A DNA stretch of 64,000 bases, from the NCBI GenBank assembly GCA_029204225.1, contig CM055111.1, positions 26,257,540 to 26,321,539 on the forward strand. Reading direction: 5' to 3'. This document shows positions 23,439-35,499 of this stretch, one piece after another. Made by a program: the position numbers and the translations under genes. Each line of letters begins with the position of its first letter. The first letter of the stretch is position 1. The stretch comes from Diphasiastrum complanatum (lineage: Eukaryota > Streptophyta > Lycopodiopsida > Lycopodiales > Lycopodiaceae). The notes below the pieces were generated by a model. The model ran no database searches, was not told the DNA's origin, and saw only the letters and a program-made list of their open reading frames with translations.

Positions 23439-26139
23439 ATGGCTTCTGGATCAAGTTCAAGCTCTAATATCATTTCGAAAGCACACGCAGGAATCCGCCT
23501 GGCATCCATCCAGTCCTTTTTCGATCGATGCAAGTTGGGTAATTTAAAAGTGGACCCCTCCATCATCCTCTCCGAAGTCAGTACAGAGTTTTTCAACTCC
23601 ATTCATTCCATTTCGGAAGTGGATTTCAAAGTCCATGTGCGAGGCAAATTCTTCACTATCTCTGAAGACTTGTTTAGCACAGCCCTTGGATTATCGATGG
23701 ATGGAAAGATGATCTCAACAAATAAGGATTCGGTGGATGAAGCTGCCCACTTCCTTAACAATTGCTTCGTACCCACGAAGGGGTACAAGATCTCTATGAT
23801 TCGTGATACCACATTTAAGATGTTTTGTGAATATGCAAACCAAGTACTCTTTTTGATGGATGTTGATGCGACGATTTCAGTGCAAAAATTTGGTTACATC
23901 TTAGACGCACTTGCGGTTACATCTTAATCCGGTTTGTTTTGGCACTATTACATATAAAGCATTTTTGCGCTGGATCAAGCACAAAAAATTTTCTGGAGTT
24001 GGAGCACATACATGTCTCTCGGCTATGCGCCCATTTCGACATTTTGAATGAGCAAGAGAAAACATTGCTGACAGGAAGGATGTTGGCCCTCAAGCCAATT
24101 GATCTTTTCGGCCTCATTACTAAAATTGCACTAGCCGTCGAAGTAGCAGCTACCACTGCTATGGACATTGACGCTGCACCATCCCAGTCGGAACCAGTCT
24201 CAGTTGTGGTGATGGAGGCTGATGGAGCTACTGCTGCTGCTGTTGATTCTTCACAACACGCATCTGCTTTCACATCTCAGAAGCAGCCTAGGGCCTCCTC
24301 CTTTGACGATGATGCAACTCAGTCTGATACATCAGACAAAAGACAAACAATTGTTGAAGGCGACACTGGGGCACCTGTGGCAGATGAAGAACAACCAGAC
24401 GACCAGCCCCAGTGGTTTCGCACTATGACCGAGAAAGTCAAAAACCTAGTGGCTGAAGTGTATGAGTTGGACAAGTACCACCAACAAATTACGATGGAAT
24501 TTGTCAACTCAGAAAGGAGATGCCAAGAGGATCTCAAGGCATCTTTCGAGAAGATTGATTCGCTCGAATCAGACAACACGAAGCTGATTGAACGAAATTG
24601 TTCTCTTGACACACAGCTTCAAACCTTAATAAAGGAAGCTGATTCTTTAAAATAGATCAATAAGATGATTGAGGCCAAGTCTGATAATTATCATACTCAA
24701 AATGATTCTTTAAAACAGCAACTAATAGCTGCAAATCAACATAATGTCGCGCTCCAAAAACATTTCTAGGAGGAGCGAATGAGAAGACTGAAGGCAGAAG
24801 CTGCTCTCTCTGTATGCACCAATGCAGGGTCCAATACAGTCGACCTCACGAAGCTAAACTAGCTCCAAGGTCAGATGCTCGACAATTTTCAAGTTGAGTT
24901 CCTGCAACTACTCGAGGATTCGAAGGCTCTTGTCGAGGAAGAATTGGCGGAGCTAAGAGAGTTTTCGAGTGAAGCTACCCCATCTTGCAGCGAACCAGAT
25001 GCACACGACGAGTACCTTCAGGCCTTACTCAAAATTGATGACCTTACATAGCAAATTCCATCTATGCCTGCTTGCACCGGAGCCTCAGACCATTCTGAGT
25101 ATCTGGAAGTAGTCGCAAAGATTGACAAGCTCGAACAGGAGCTGTCAGATCTCCAACAACAAATGGAAGATCAGAAGCTGGCTGCTGAGTTGCAAACTCA
25201 GGACTTGGCAACTGCATCTACACAGCCAAAGCGAATGCGGTAGAATCAGTCGAAGGTATGTGTTGACAGATTTTGTGCATTTGTTGAACGCTTCTGGAAA
25301 TGGTGTTCACCTGTTTTTAACATTGAATTACAATGGCGTATGGATTATATGATGCTACCAGGCGTAGTAGCATCGCCTTCGACGATTGGAAGCGACCATG
25401 GGAGAAGGAAGACTTTCTCTGGTTATGGGCCCAGCTTTCTATCGAGCAGAAAGGATGTCTCTACTGGGGCATAATCCAGGGAAAGTTTAAAGTCCTACCT
25501 TTCGGATCAACAGAGTTATACATAGGCTCTTCGGCTATGTATGCTCTCGAATACATTCGCATCAAAGAACTTCAATTTTTGCAGAACGAAGACAATAAGC
25601 GACATTTTTGGAAGCGAAAGTCGCAGTTTCAACTATACAGACCCAAAGCTATTGCGAATTTAGGCACATTCGACGACGCAGGGTTGCTCATCAATATTAA
25701 TATGGTGTATCCAGAATTATTCAGTCTATATGTGGATTGGGAGCGGAACCTTGCAGACTATTTTGCAGAGATTCGACATAATCTGCAGGATAGAAGGAAG
25801 TCATTTAGATATAAGCAATTTTGTACATATTCATTTTGGTAGTTTGGTACCTTTGCAACAAAGACATTATTTTTTGTTTAGAATCTTTATGTTAAAAACA
25901 ATTTTATTAGATTTTCATCTCGATACCGTGAAGAAATCACTCTACGAAGTGATTCAGACGAAGATACAAAGTTGACTCAGGAGTTGTTCGATGAAACATT
26001 ACTCCTTGTTAAACTAGAAGAATTCGGCAACCTCCCAGTTGGCCAATATACAAAATCCAAAGAAGACTTGTTGTTGATCGAAGCTCAACAGAACTTGGAG
26101 CTAGCTCAAAAACTATATGAAGAATTGAATAATTTATAA
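23439..26139 (+). pseudogene. Extra ORF of At2: N-terminal domain, coiled coil, Trp-rich C-terminal domain
   Basis: The start ATG at 23439 (MASGSSSSSNIISKAHAG) matches the start of the At1 copy. Domains: about residues 20-150, RLASIQSFFDRCKLGNLKV, FFNSIHSISEVDFKVHVRGK, LFSTALGLSMDGK and NNCFVPTKGYKI; an Ala/Thr/Asp-rich acidic linker; a coiled coil from about 24410 to 25230 (heptad-rich, TEKVKNLVAEVYELDKYHQQ); then, in a second frame, 25333-26139 with WEKEDFLWLWAQLSIEQKG, LPFGSTELYIGSSAMYALEY, FDDAGLLININMVYPELFSL, EEFGNLPVGQYTKSKEDLLL and LAQKLYEELNNL. Stops near 23926, 24653, 24767, 24860, 25048, 25241 and 25840 break it. The N-terminal pattern resembles the 'putative plant transposon protein' domain; that link is by eye only. 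No membrane segment is seen, so it does not look like an envelope protein. Confidence 0.8.
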
Positions 26140-26580
26140 ATATTATTCATGTCTTTGTCATGCTGATGCCTATCTGTGATACTGAAGCTAGATCTTTGTA
26201 GTTTGAAGATGTTTTGAAGTTTGATTCCAGTTTTCATCAAACAATTTCAACTCAAAATCAACCTACTCAACACAACAACAAGATACATATTCTCTGAAGA
26301 AATATCTAAAGGACGAATCATATGAAATTTTTTTTTTCGTCTCAACGAAAATCTGACGAACAAGAATGTTTCTCGAATAATCCTCAAAACGAAGATGATA
26401 TGACTTTGATGGTCAAGTTTATGGTCAAGAGGTTGATCTCAAAGGGCTTCAACCAAGCAAAAGAGAAATTGGCAATTTGGAGCTAGTCAAGAGCATCAAA
26501 GGAGAGTCAATTGGCAAAGATGTTATGAATATATTTTTGTAGGTTATTTAAGCCTCGAGTAAGGTCAAAGGAAGGGGATA
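26140..26580 (+). other. 3' untranslated stretch and polypurine tract of At2
   Basis: Between the end of the extra ORF and the 3' LTR lies about 430 bp without an ORF of note. The polypurine tract AAAGGAAGGGGA at 26567-26578 is followed by TA and the LTR at 26581. Confidence 0.8.
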
Positions 26581-27826
26581 TGTGATGCCACACAAATGTC
26601 AAAAATTGAGTATCAATATAAATATGGCATAATATACTCGAAAATGAAGATATGAGCTGGTTAAGTATAAATCATGAAGAGGCCTAAGTCATTTTTTGAG
26701 ACTATATCTCCTAGGTACTTGTCTTATAAATTAAGGGCTAGACCTTTAATAGGAAAAGACATCGCCTTGGATAACCCTTAACTAGGTCATCCATACAAAA
26801 CGATTAGTTATGAAAAGACATGTTAAACTAGAGTAGCTTTAACTCATAGTTAAGTATACCTCTTATGGTATAGTTGAATGTATTTTCAGTTTAATTCTTA
26901 ACTAGACCCTTTCGCGGGAGCGACACACCTATTGTTTAAGAGGTGTGTTTGTTCGTCCTGTAGAACATATATTGGTCTCACACTTCAGTCTCAATCATCC
27001 AGAGAGAAGAGTTTATGCCTATGTAAGAGATTGAGGAAGTGAATAGAGTTCTGTGAGTTATTCTCCCTTATCTCTGTTCTCTGCACTGCTGAGTGTGAGT
27101 GATCTTGAGTCTGCTAGCAATCTCTAATGCATTTCATGAATTACTCACTGATCAGACAGACGCTCTAGTGCATTACAGTCGTTTGTTGTGTTTCCGTAAA
27201 GCATGCTCTAAAGAACTGTCTTAAAGTCATCTTATTCGTCTGTCGCGAATACTTTCTTTTCAACACTCGAATAATGTCTATCTTTGTGCAGTCTAGCACG
27301 ATCATTGAATTAAGTTGTATGTATACAAATGAGATGACAGTCCCTGTATGAAGAATTGAGTCTCTGATCTGTTTTTCTGATTGGCATTGACATAAGTTTC
27401 TAACATGCTCTTTAACCATTAAGTTGGGCTTTAATTGTTAAGGACTATTGTCTAGGAATGAATAGTTCGCGAACTTGATTAATAAATTGTCTGCGCAGTC
27501 GCGAATACATCAAACAATTCCCGATTCTTTGTTGACACCTTAGTCAGCCAGAGTGTTGTCTGCTGTACTACTCTGATAACATTTCATTTGTAGAACGCGC
27601 TTCCTTCAATTCGATAGAGGCCAGATTGTTGTTCTGAATTCATTAATATTACTCATTCCAAATATAAGTGATATTGTTTACTTTTTAATGTTTGTCGACA
27701 ACCAAAATAACATTCGAAACCACCTGCCATAATTACACCAAAAACATAACTTTCTAACGCTATCCTCTGTGGGAATGATACTTTTCACTACAAAATCTAT
27801 ATTAAGCTTGTTGGTATAGCACGACA
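26581..27826 (+). repeat. 3' LTR of At2
   Basis: It is 1,246 bp, colinear with the 5' LTR without gaps and about 95 percent identical by hand count. It ends ACGACA followed by CTCCT, which repeats the five bases before the 5' LTR. Confidence 0.95.
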
Positions 27827-27831
27827 CTCCT

Positions 27832-30185
27832 ATTGGCAAGTACCTCCTCCTAGGCTCTTGAATAGGTGGAGTCCTTTCATAGTCGCCCTCTCGACTCTCG
27901 TCTTCACGTGCATCATCTTGTGGAGCATCTTCTTCATCTTCTTCCTCCAAAATTGTGGGAAGTCTTTTGATGCTTTCACCACTTGCATGGTCTTCATCTT
28001 CATACCTATGCATTTCATCAAAGATCACATGTTTGCTAATGTGAATCTTGTTTATTACAAGATCAAAACACCTGTAAGCCTTCATCCTCTCATCATAACC
28101 GACAAAGATACACTTGATTGCTTTGGCATCAAGTTTCTTTCGCTCCTCCTTTGGCACATGTACATAGGCCTTACATTCAATGACATGAAACTTGTCAATT
28201 TTTGGCTTTATTCCTATAAATGCTTCTTCGGGAGTCACATTTGGAACCGCAACTGTAGGGCTCCTATTTTGCAAGAACATTGCCGCACTGCACGCTTCCG
28301 ACCAAAGTGAATCAGTCAAGCCCATTTGCTTCATCATGGAGCGTGCACTCTCCATAATAGTCCCGTTTTTCCTTTCAGCTAGACCATTACTATGCGGCAT
28401 GTGTGACTATGTGAATTGTCTTTTGATGCCGTGTTCTTTGCAAAAGTCCTCAAAATCATCAGATTTGTATTCGCCCCCTCTATCAGATCTTAGCACTTTG
28501 ATGCGTGCATCCAGTTGGTTCTCTACCAAAGTCTTGAACTACTTGAAGCGAGCAAAAGCGTCAGATTTCTTCTTCAAGAAATAAATCCATGTCCTCCTAG
28601 ATTAATCATATATGAAAGTCATAAAATAATATGCTTTTCCCAACGACATGGTCTTCATTCGGCCGCACAGGTCGCTGTGAATGAGTTCCAGCGGTTTCCT
28701 AGCTCTTGCAGCTCCACCTTTCTTGAATGTCTCTCTGTGATGCTTTCCCGTGACGCATCCTTCACATATTGCATGATGATCATCTTGCAATGCTGGTAAC
28801 CCTATTACCATCTTCAGCTTCGCCATTAATCTCAAGCTCCTATAGTTCAAATGACCAAGTCTTTTGTGCCACAACTCAGATTGAGATGTTGTTGAGATAG
28901 CCAAACCACATTCTCCTGGTTTTGCAGCATCCAATTTATAAAGGCCACAATTACTATCTCTATAACCCTTCGCCACCACTTTATGGTTTTGGTTCATATC
29001 CCTCATAAGGCATCCATCCTTGACAAATTCAACCTTAAGATGTTGATTTGCCATTACACCAACAGAAAGCAAACTCTTTTTGAGTCCAGGAACATAAAGC
29101 ACATTAGGGATGTTCTTGATTTTACCATCAGAAAACTGTACATGTACATTGCCCACACCCTGTATTTGGCATTCCTCCCCATTGGCTTGAGTGACCTTAT
29201 CCCCATCATGGATTGGTGAGAATTTCCCAAACCAATCACGTTTCCCGGTCATATGCCTTGTGGCGCCTGAATCTATGAACCATCTGGTACCATCAGCAAC
29301 TTGGGATGCCAATGTCGATGAGAAGACACTTGTCTCGTCATCTTCTCCATCATCTTCGGCAATGTTTCCTTGTTGAGTCACTTTTCCCGTCTTTATGTCC
29401 GCTTTCTTCTTGTAACACTCGCGTGCCCAATGACCCGGTTTGTGGCAATAGTAACATTTGTCTTTCTTCTTCTTTTTCCCTTTTGATGATGACTCTCCCT
29501 CATGATCATCATCCTTGGATTTCTTAGGAATCCTTTTCCATCCTTTCAGCTTGCCTTTAGCAAGCAAGGCTTGATCCTCCTGTGGGGTTTGCCTTGACTT
29601 CACCACTTCGCGACGCTGCTCTTCTTGCAACATGATTGCGTGGAAGTCTTCAAAAGTAGGTAACCTCTCCCTCGAAGCAATGCCGCTCACAAACATATGT
29701 AGCCCTTCCGAGACACCGCTCATTGTGGTATGTACCAATTCAACATCCCTAATTGGTTCTCCAATTGCCACAAGTTGATCTCTCAGCTCCTTTATTATGG
29801 TGAAGAAAGATCCCATTGATTCACTTTCTTCCATCCTTATTACGTTCAATCTCGACTTCAAGAACATGGCCTGAGTTGGATTGCAAGTTTGAAAGTGCAT
29901 TCTAAGAGCTTCCCAAGCTACCCTAGCCATCGTGGCATCACTTCTATGAGTGATTACATGGTCTTTCACTGAAAGCTTTATTAAGGACAATGCTCTTTGC
30001 TCCTTTTTATCAAAGGCCCTCATATCACCTGGAGTGGTATTTGGCCGGACTTCAATACCTGCCACAATCTCCCATAACTCTTTCTCCATCAAAATGCTCT
30101 TCATTTGGAATTTCTAGATGTTGTAGTTAGAAGCCCCATCAAGTTCGCTTGCATCGCCCAATATTGCCTCATTGATGTTTGCCAT
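27832..30185 (-). pseudogene. Ty1/copia gag-pol polyprotein Co3, proximal part
   Basis: On the minus strand the gag starts at ATG 30185 (MANINEAILGDASELDG), has a stop in place of the expected Trp near 30119, and then reads open for 500 residues (30104-28602). It shows gag (KELWEIVAGIEV; RLNVIRMEESESMGSFF), CCHC knuckle CYYCHKPGHWAREC (near 29440), protease WFIDSGATRHMTG (near 29250), GAG-pre-integrase LWHKRLGHLNYRSL (near 28860) and the integrase start ELIHSDLCGRM. After stops near 28602, 28550 and 28410 the integrase continues with PHSNGLAERKNGTIM and FVGYDERMKAYRCFD. An acidic linker ends at the At2 target site (27832). It is less decayed than Co1, in line with being young enough to host At2 in a readable frame. 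Confidence 0.93.
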
Positions 30186-31349
30186 CCAAACTGCTTGAAA
30201 CTCCACCTGTAGGCTAAAAAGCGTATGCCGAAGCCAATCATGATGTCAGAAATCACAAATAATGACCTGCAAGTTTTGGCTTACCAGGCCACCCGCCGCT
30301 CTTTCGCCAAATTGAAAGCCAAACTGGCATCGCTTTCCGAAATGCTTCTCGTCACCAACTACCAACTACCTGTCCAGTGGAATGTTGAAATCACTTCTGG
30401 CGGGCCTTTCGTTTGGCCAAAATAGGCTAAATGAGGTGAAAATAAGGGTAATTTGGGTTTTTGAACTGTTTCTCCAGTGTGAAAAAACTTCACTCTTCAA
30501 AAACTTGGGACCCAACAATTTTTTCAATTTGAAGATTTTTAATGAAGTTGCAATGCACTTTGCACTTCAGACCCCTTCAGGCTTTTTCACATCAATCCAA
30601 CGGATCCTTTAGATCCAACGACCCACCTGACGTGCAATAACCATCGTCGATCTGTGTGACTCGAGATCGGACGGCTTTCCATGCTTTTGGGCGTTGATCA
30701 AGGGCCTTTGAAGCACCAGGCACTTCGGGCTACTAACAAGCTAGCTGAACTGGGCGCGCGAGGTCCTGCAACCTCTCCTCCTCTTCTCTCTCTTCACGAT
30801 GGATCTTCCTCTCTCTTCACAAGCTATGACTACTACCTGTGGATCGATCTAGCTGTTCTCTTTCTCCACGGCCAGTCGCAGTCTCCTTGCTGTTGGGTTG
30901 CACTACCAGGGTGCCCATCCTCAGCAACTTACAGCTCTAAAAAAGTCCTCCTACAAGGAGATATCCATGATTTTGCACTTTGAAACCCTAGCAGTTTTGA
31001 AGAGAAGGATATATTGGGCTTTACTCAGACTTTCCCTGAGCTTTCACTAGCAGCTCCTATCTGGTTGAGGTCGCCCTACAATAGGCAATGTTCTGCTCCA
31101 AACCGCTCTTCAAACGGTGTTCGATTGGGTTCAAACCAATCACACATGCCAAGCAACCCTTCATAAGATTTTTCAGCTTCACTTTTTGCTTGCCCTTTGA
31201 TTCAGCTGACAATCCCCTGCCTCTGAATCTTCTTACAGTTTTGAGCTATTCCACGAATCTCCACAGACTTGATTTTGTGCTTCCTAGCCAACAAACCGTC
31301 GTGAATTCGCAGCTCTCTGTTCTTGTCCGGTGATTCAAGCCACCAAGGG
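30186..31349 (-). other. Leader region of Co3 between primer site and gag, 1.16 kb
   Basis: A leader of this length is long for a copia. I see no minus-strand ORF with family features. Part of it could be a small insertion into the leader, but no boundaries were found. Confidence 0.4.
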
Positions 31350-31361
31350 GCTCTGATACCA
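31350..31361 (-). other. Primer binding site of Co3
   Basis: The complement reads TGGTATCAGAGC, an exact initiator tRNA-Met copia primer site, followed on the minus strand by CCCTTGGTGG. Confidence 0.85.
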
Positions 31362-31558
31362 AGTTAAGAAAACACAGTTTAAACACCCGACCGGATCAAT
31401 CACCACAACACAATGTCAAGTGCAACAAGACAAGACAACAGAATTGCTCTCTACAAACTGTATATTCAACTGATAAGTAAGTACAAAGATAAGTTGCTTA
31501 AAAGCACTCAAAGGGCTCGTAAAAGAAAGATGACCCAATAACTCTAGAACTAAGCACA
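31362..31558 (-). repeat. 5' LTR of Co3 (approximate)
   Basis: On the minus strand the LTR would run from TGTGCTTAGTTC (31558) to TGTTTTCTTAACT just before the primer site. That gives about 197 bp, short but possible for a copia. The outer boundary is uncertain because the 3' LTR has been lost. Confidence 0.5.
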
Positions 31559-31612
31559 TGTGGTGCCGTCGAAATAAGAAAGCATTTTATAAGTCGATCA
31601 TTGCTATTTTAA

Positions 31613-33541
31613 CTATTGTGAGATTATTTCGGTGATATAAAATAAAGATTCCTGTACAAGCCAACTTTCTGCAATGCTACCTTCTGGCCTTGCCTTTTGT
31701 CTCACAAAGCCCTTCAAAACTTTCATAAAGTGCTCAAGGTAGAACATCCATCTCGTGTGCACAGGTCCTGCAATTGATACTTCTTCAACCAAATGCACTA
31801 GAAGATGAACTTGTATATCCAAAAAAGGAAGTTGGAAAATCTCTTTCCAACAAACATACCATTTCAATCATTTGGATTTTCATGGAATCCAATTCACTAT
31901 TTTTTATTTCTTTTGAGGAAATCCAACTGCAAGATTGATAGTACATTAGGTTGTTTAACACACAAAAAAATTGAAATATCACATATTTATACAAGTGCTT
32001 AAAAAAATATACAAACCTAATCATCGATGATAAATTGTAAAGCGTATTTCGTACGTCATCGTTGAAGAGACCTCGAATAGAAAGTGGAAGTATGAATTGT
32101 TTTATGACATGTTTAACATATGAGAGTTGCTCTTTTGTAAGAATCCACGGCACGCTAGGTAGAATCTCATCTCCACCTTTGGTGTATTGAATCCAATAGG
32201 GTCTTTTCACATCAGCCGCTTGTAGATCTTTACAAGCTGCGGAGTTGTCTTTTATGCCAATGATGTGGTTCCATAAGGATTCACCAACGTTTTTGAATAT
32301 GTGCATAGGATCCAATAGATAGTTTATCAATAAATTCCTCCAATAGGATAAATTATGAAAAATAGACAACCATTTCATACCATCAGTGGATTCATTCCAT
32401 GAAGAATTAACGTCGTGATGTTTAAGCCATTCACCATGCCATTCCGCTACTCCCATGTGTGGGGGTGGTGGTGTGATTAGAGGATCATCTCCTCGCCCTC
32501 CAAAAAATCGCCTATTCAACCTTCGAAAACGATGATTAGGCGGCAAGTATTTGCGATGATTTTTGTACACCACTTCTTTTAAAATATTTGTGCTATGTCG
32601 ACCCTCCAAAAGTAGTCCACAAATATAACATGTGTTGTAACCCAATGTGGTTAAACCTGCATAGTTCATAAACCAAATTAAACATAAGCTTAGTTAGATA
32701 TACTCAAACGTAAAACCTACAACAGATTAGATTCATTATATAGATACCTGAACATTCGTTTAAACTGGGGTAGTCATGCATTGTCCACATTAGAATTCCA
32801 CGAACAACGAAGTTCCGTTGTTGTAAAGGTCTCGAGATGTCGTAAGCGTGAATACCATTCCAAAGAATGCACAATTCATCGATCAAAGGTGCAAGATACA
32901 CATCCATTGTTCTTGGCCTTGTACTTTCTTGGAATCAATAAAGCCAATAACAAGTGTCCCGTTTTAATACTCAACCATGGAGGTATGTTGTAATTAACGA
33001 GCACAACTGGCCATGTGGACCAAGTTGATGCTTGAACGCTAAAAGGATTTATGCCATCCATAGCAAGGCCAAATCTCAAATTACCAGGTTCGTTTTTAAA
33101 CTCGGGCCATTGGTCTTCAATATGTTTCCATGCAGGTGAATCACTTGGTACTTGCATCACATCATCCGTAGATCGATTTTTGACATGCCAATCCATTAGT
33201 TGTGTCAAAGATTTACATCGAAATAAACGTTGCAATCGTGGGGTAATTGGAAAATGTCGTAACACTTTTCGTGGCACTTTATCTCCTTGTACGTCATCTC
33301 GAAAACGTGAAGCGTTACACACTGGACATTGAAGATTATAATAAAAAAACAATCATATAAAATTAACAAACCTCAACGTTTTCCAAATTCGATGGTTGAC
33401 CTTCTTCTTTTCGTCCAAACTTTCACAAATGAATTTCAACAATGCGTCTTTCACGCATCTTTTGTCCATCACACTTGAGGCATGTGCACCATATTTTATT
33501 TTGAAAATAATTTCTCTACGAGAAACAAAAATCAAGTACAT
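31613..33541 (-). pseudogene. CACTA transposase, TNP2 type (Transposase_21)
   Basis: Minus-strand blocks, in order, match the TNP2 transposase of En/Spm-type elements: CPVCNASRFRDD, HFPITPRLQRLFRC, MDWHVKNRSTDDVMQVPSD, AWKHIEDQWPEFKNEPGNLR, GLAMDGINPF, STWPVVLVNYNIPPWL, VYLAPLIDELCILWNGI, CYICG, FFGGRGD, LLDPMHIFKNVGESLW, LSYVKHVIKQF, QVHLLVHLVEEVSIAGPVHT and ARPEGSIAESWLVQE. Two introns can be placed exactly and keep phase: 32747-32657 (91 bp) and 32016-31927 (90 bp), both GT-AG. Frameshifts occur at about 32905 (before VYLAPL) and 31840 (after LLERDFPTSF), so this copy is broken. The protein would bind and cut element ends. It is paired with a second gene in the opposite direction at 33972. 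Confidence 0.92.
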
Positions 33542-33971
33542 GTCACTTTAGCACAATATTTTAACCTATAATAACAAAGTTTTTATGAACAAGAACACAT
33601 GCATGTTTATTACTTACCCTGTTAACTTGAGTATTGTCTTCATCGCTAGATTGATCTGAATGTAATTCATCTCGTTGCGATAAACTGCATATATGCACAA
33701 GACAAAACACAAATAACATAAAATTATTGTATGATTCTAATGTTTTAATTTTTAGATATACCTATTCTTATACATTGTCGCTTACATGATTCTTATGCCA
33801 ATCTTGGTGCAGGTTCGAGCTCTACACGTATATCTCTCTTCTTTTGTTAACACAGGTATGAAAGTCCCACTCCAATATGCAATAAAGTTCTGTAATCGAT
33901 TTTCTTTTCTACTTCATTTCAATATATTAGGGTTTATTGTAATGTATTGTATGTTTATGAATGTTGTAATC

Positions 33972-34965
33972 ATGTCGGGGTCAGGCAGTGGTGAAAGCTT
34001 GGGAGACTTTGTAAAAAAATTATATGAATCATTAACTCCCGAGCAAAGAACACAACTGCAAAATATGCTTAGCCAAAATGAGGGTGGTCCCTCACAAGAG
34101 GCCGTGGCTCCCACTCCCACCAAAGAGTCATCCACAAATCCTTATTATGACATGGATCCTCAAGGCAATATAATTGCCAATAGAAAAGGAATGGTGGTTT
34201 TGGACCGACTCTATTCTTTATGCCACGGTATTTTGGCAATAGATTATTTAGTAAATGGTCCGAACAACCTGCCGCCGATAAACGACAAGTTATTGGTACC
34301 CTTCGTGACGAATTCCAACAAGAAGAGGAATTCGAGGAGAAGGAAATTCATTAGCATATGAGCTTATGGATTAGGCATCGTCGTGATATGGCATGACGAG
34401 CTTATAGGGACGGGCAATCCAAGCCTTCCTGGTGTTCAAGAAATGATTGGAATCATGTAAAAGCAGATGAACAAACACCAGATAAATACAAGATTCAGAA
34501 AGATGTTTCGGCCGCTAGGATGCATGGGATAGGCAATCCTAGGTTGGGCTCGAGCGGAAAGGCGGGATTGCAAGCAAGCATGGTAAGTGAACTTACACTA
34601 CTCTTATAGTTTATCTTTGATTTTATATGCTTTTATTTTTTAATATGCATTATGACTAGCTGCTTCAACGTAGCCCTAAATTAATTTCAACTTCAATTGA
34701 ATGCATGGATAGTTGGCGGACTATGGACGTCTGCCAACTAAGGAGGAGTACGAATTTGCCTTCAGGGAATCGTATGACGCATTAGTCGACAAACTAAAGA
34801 GCGAGGGTCATCCTCCAAATGTAAGTACTAGTTTTTGTATTTATACTAATGTGGTTTGTATTTCGACGTCAATTTTATTTAATTTAATACGATCAAGCAT
34901 TAAATATTAATGTAGTTTGTTTGTTTGTGTTCATGCAGACTGGACGTCACGACGACAACGAGTAG
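33972..34965 (+). pseudogene. Second CACTA gene (TNP1/Transposase_24-like), degenerate
   Basis: Divergent from the TNP2 gene. The ATG at 33972 opens MSGSGSGESLGDFVKKLYES, then a Pro/Thr linker. Near 34320 the frame shifts (EFQQEEEFEEKEIH). It continues, past stops, with a WCSRNDWNHVKADEQTPDKY stretch. Two introns fit exactly: donor ATG|GTAAGT at 34582/34583 to acceptor at 34712, exon 34713-34820 (36 codons, LADYGRLPTKEEYEFAFRES), and intron 34821-34938, last exon 34939-34965 ending TGRHDDNE and TAG. In CACTA elements this partner often binds subterminal repeats; that role here is by analogy. The assignment rests on position, divergent orientation and general resemblance. Confidence 0.6.
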
Positions 34966-35499
34966 ATTAGGTTTATAAGTTTTAGTTGATGTTAGATCTA
35001 GAAAGACCCGTGCGACATTAAAGCACCAATTTTGTAATACATCAATTCATATTATGAAAAATATTATTATTGCAAATGATCGTGCTATATTGCCATTGCT
35101 TTTATATGTGCAATGTTTCTTTTTTGAAAAATTGCAATGTCAAATTTAGAGATGTGGATTGACGTAATAATCAACTAAGAAATGTCGGATTTCAAAACAA
35201 CAATCAATATTATATCTTAAAATCTAAATGAAATTTATGATGTGTACAAAGCAATGCAATAAAGTTAGTCATTCATAATGAACATGACGTAATGCAATAA
35301 AATATAAAATGAAAAGTAGTTTAAGAATGAAAAGTACCTCATGATTAGTTTGTTGTTTGATCCAAATGTTGAATGCAACTCAAAAATATTGTTTTAAAAA
35401 CAATTCACGAACATCGCTTCTCCAAGTACTCAACTCCAAGAACAGCCCGATAAAAATACGCGTGCTATTTTTTTTATGCATTTTTTATTTTTTTAACCT

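Larger units (their letters stand above)
15674..27826 (+). mobile_element. Complete Athila-like Ty3/gypsy retrotransposon At2, nested in copia Co3
   Basis: The element has paired LTRs of exactly 1,246 bp (15674-16919 and 26581-27826), a primer site (16932-16949), gag, protease, reverse transcriptase-RNase H, integrase, a T-rich spacer, an extra 2.7-kb ORF and a polypurine tract. It is flanked by the 5-bp target duplication CTCCT (15669-15673 and 27827-27831). My hand count gives about 60 differences between the LTRs, mostly transitions and no indels, near 5 percent, so the insertion is not recent. Lineage rests on the tRNA-Asp-like primer site, the FRKLNATTRKDHHPLPF reverse transcriptase motif and an ORF after integrase, as in Athila/Tat elements. 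Coding regions contain stops, so it is probably dead. Confidence 0.95.

Noticed and set aside
23917-24273. A minus-strand ORF across the At2 extra ORF
   Set aside because: Shadow of the plus-strand coding sequence, without features of its own.
23439-26139. A viral envelope gene
   Set aside because: The position suggests it, but no signal peptide, membrane segment or cleavage site is visible; the protein is soluble and coiled-coil in character.
27858-28310. A 150-codon plus-strand ORF
   Set aside because: It is the reverse shadow of Co3 integrase, which has clear family motifs on the minus strand.
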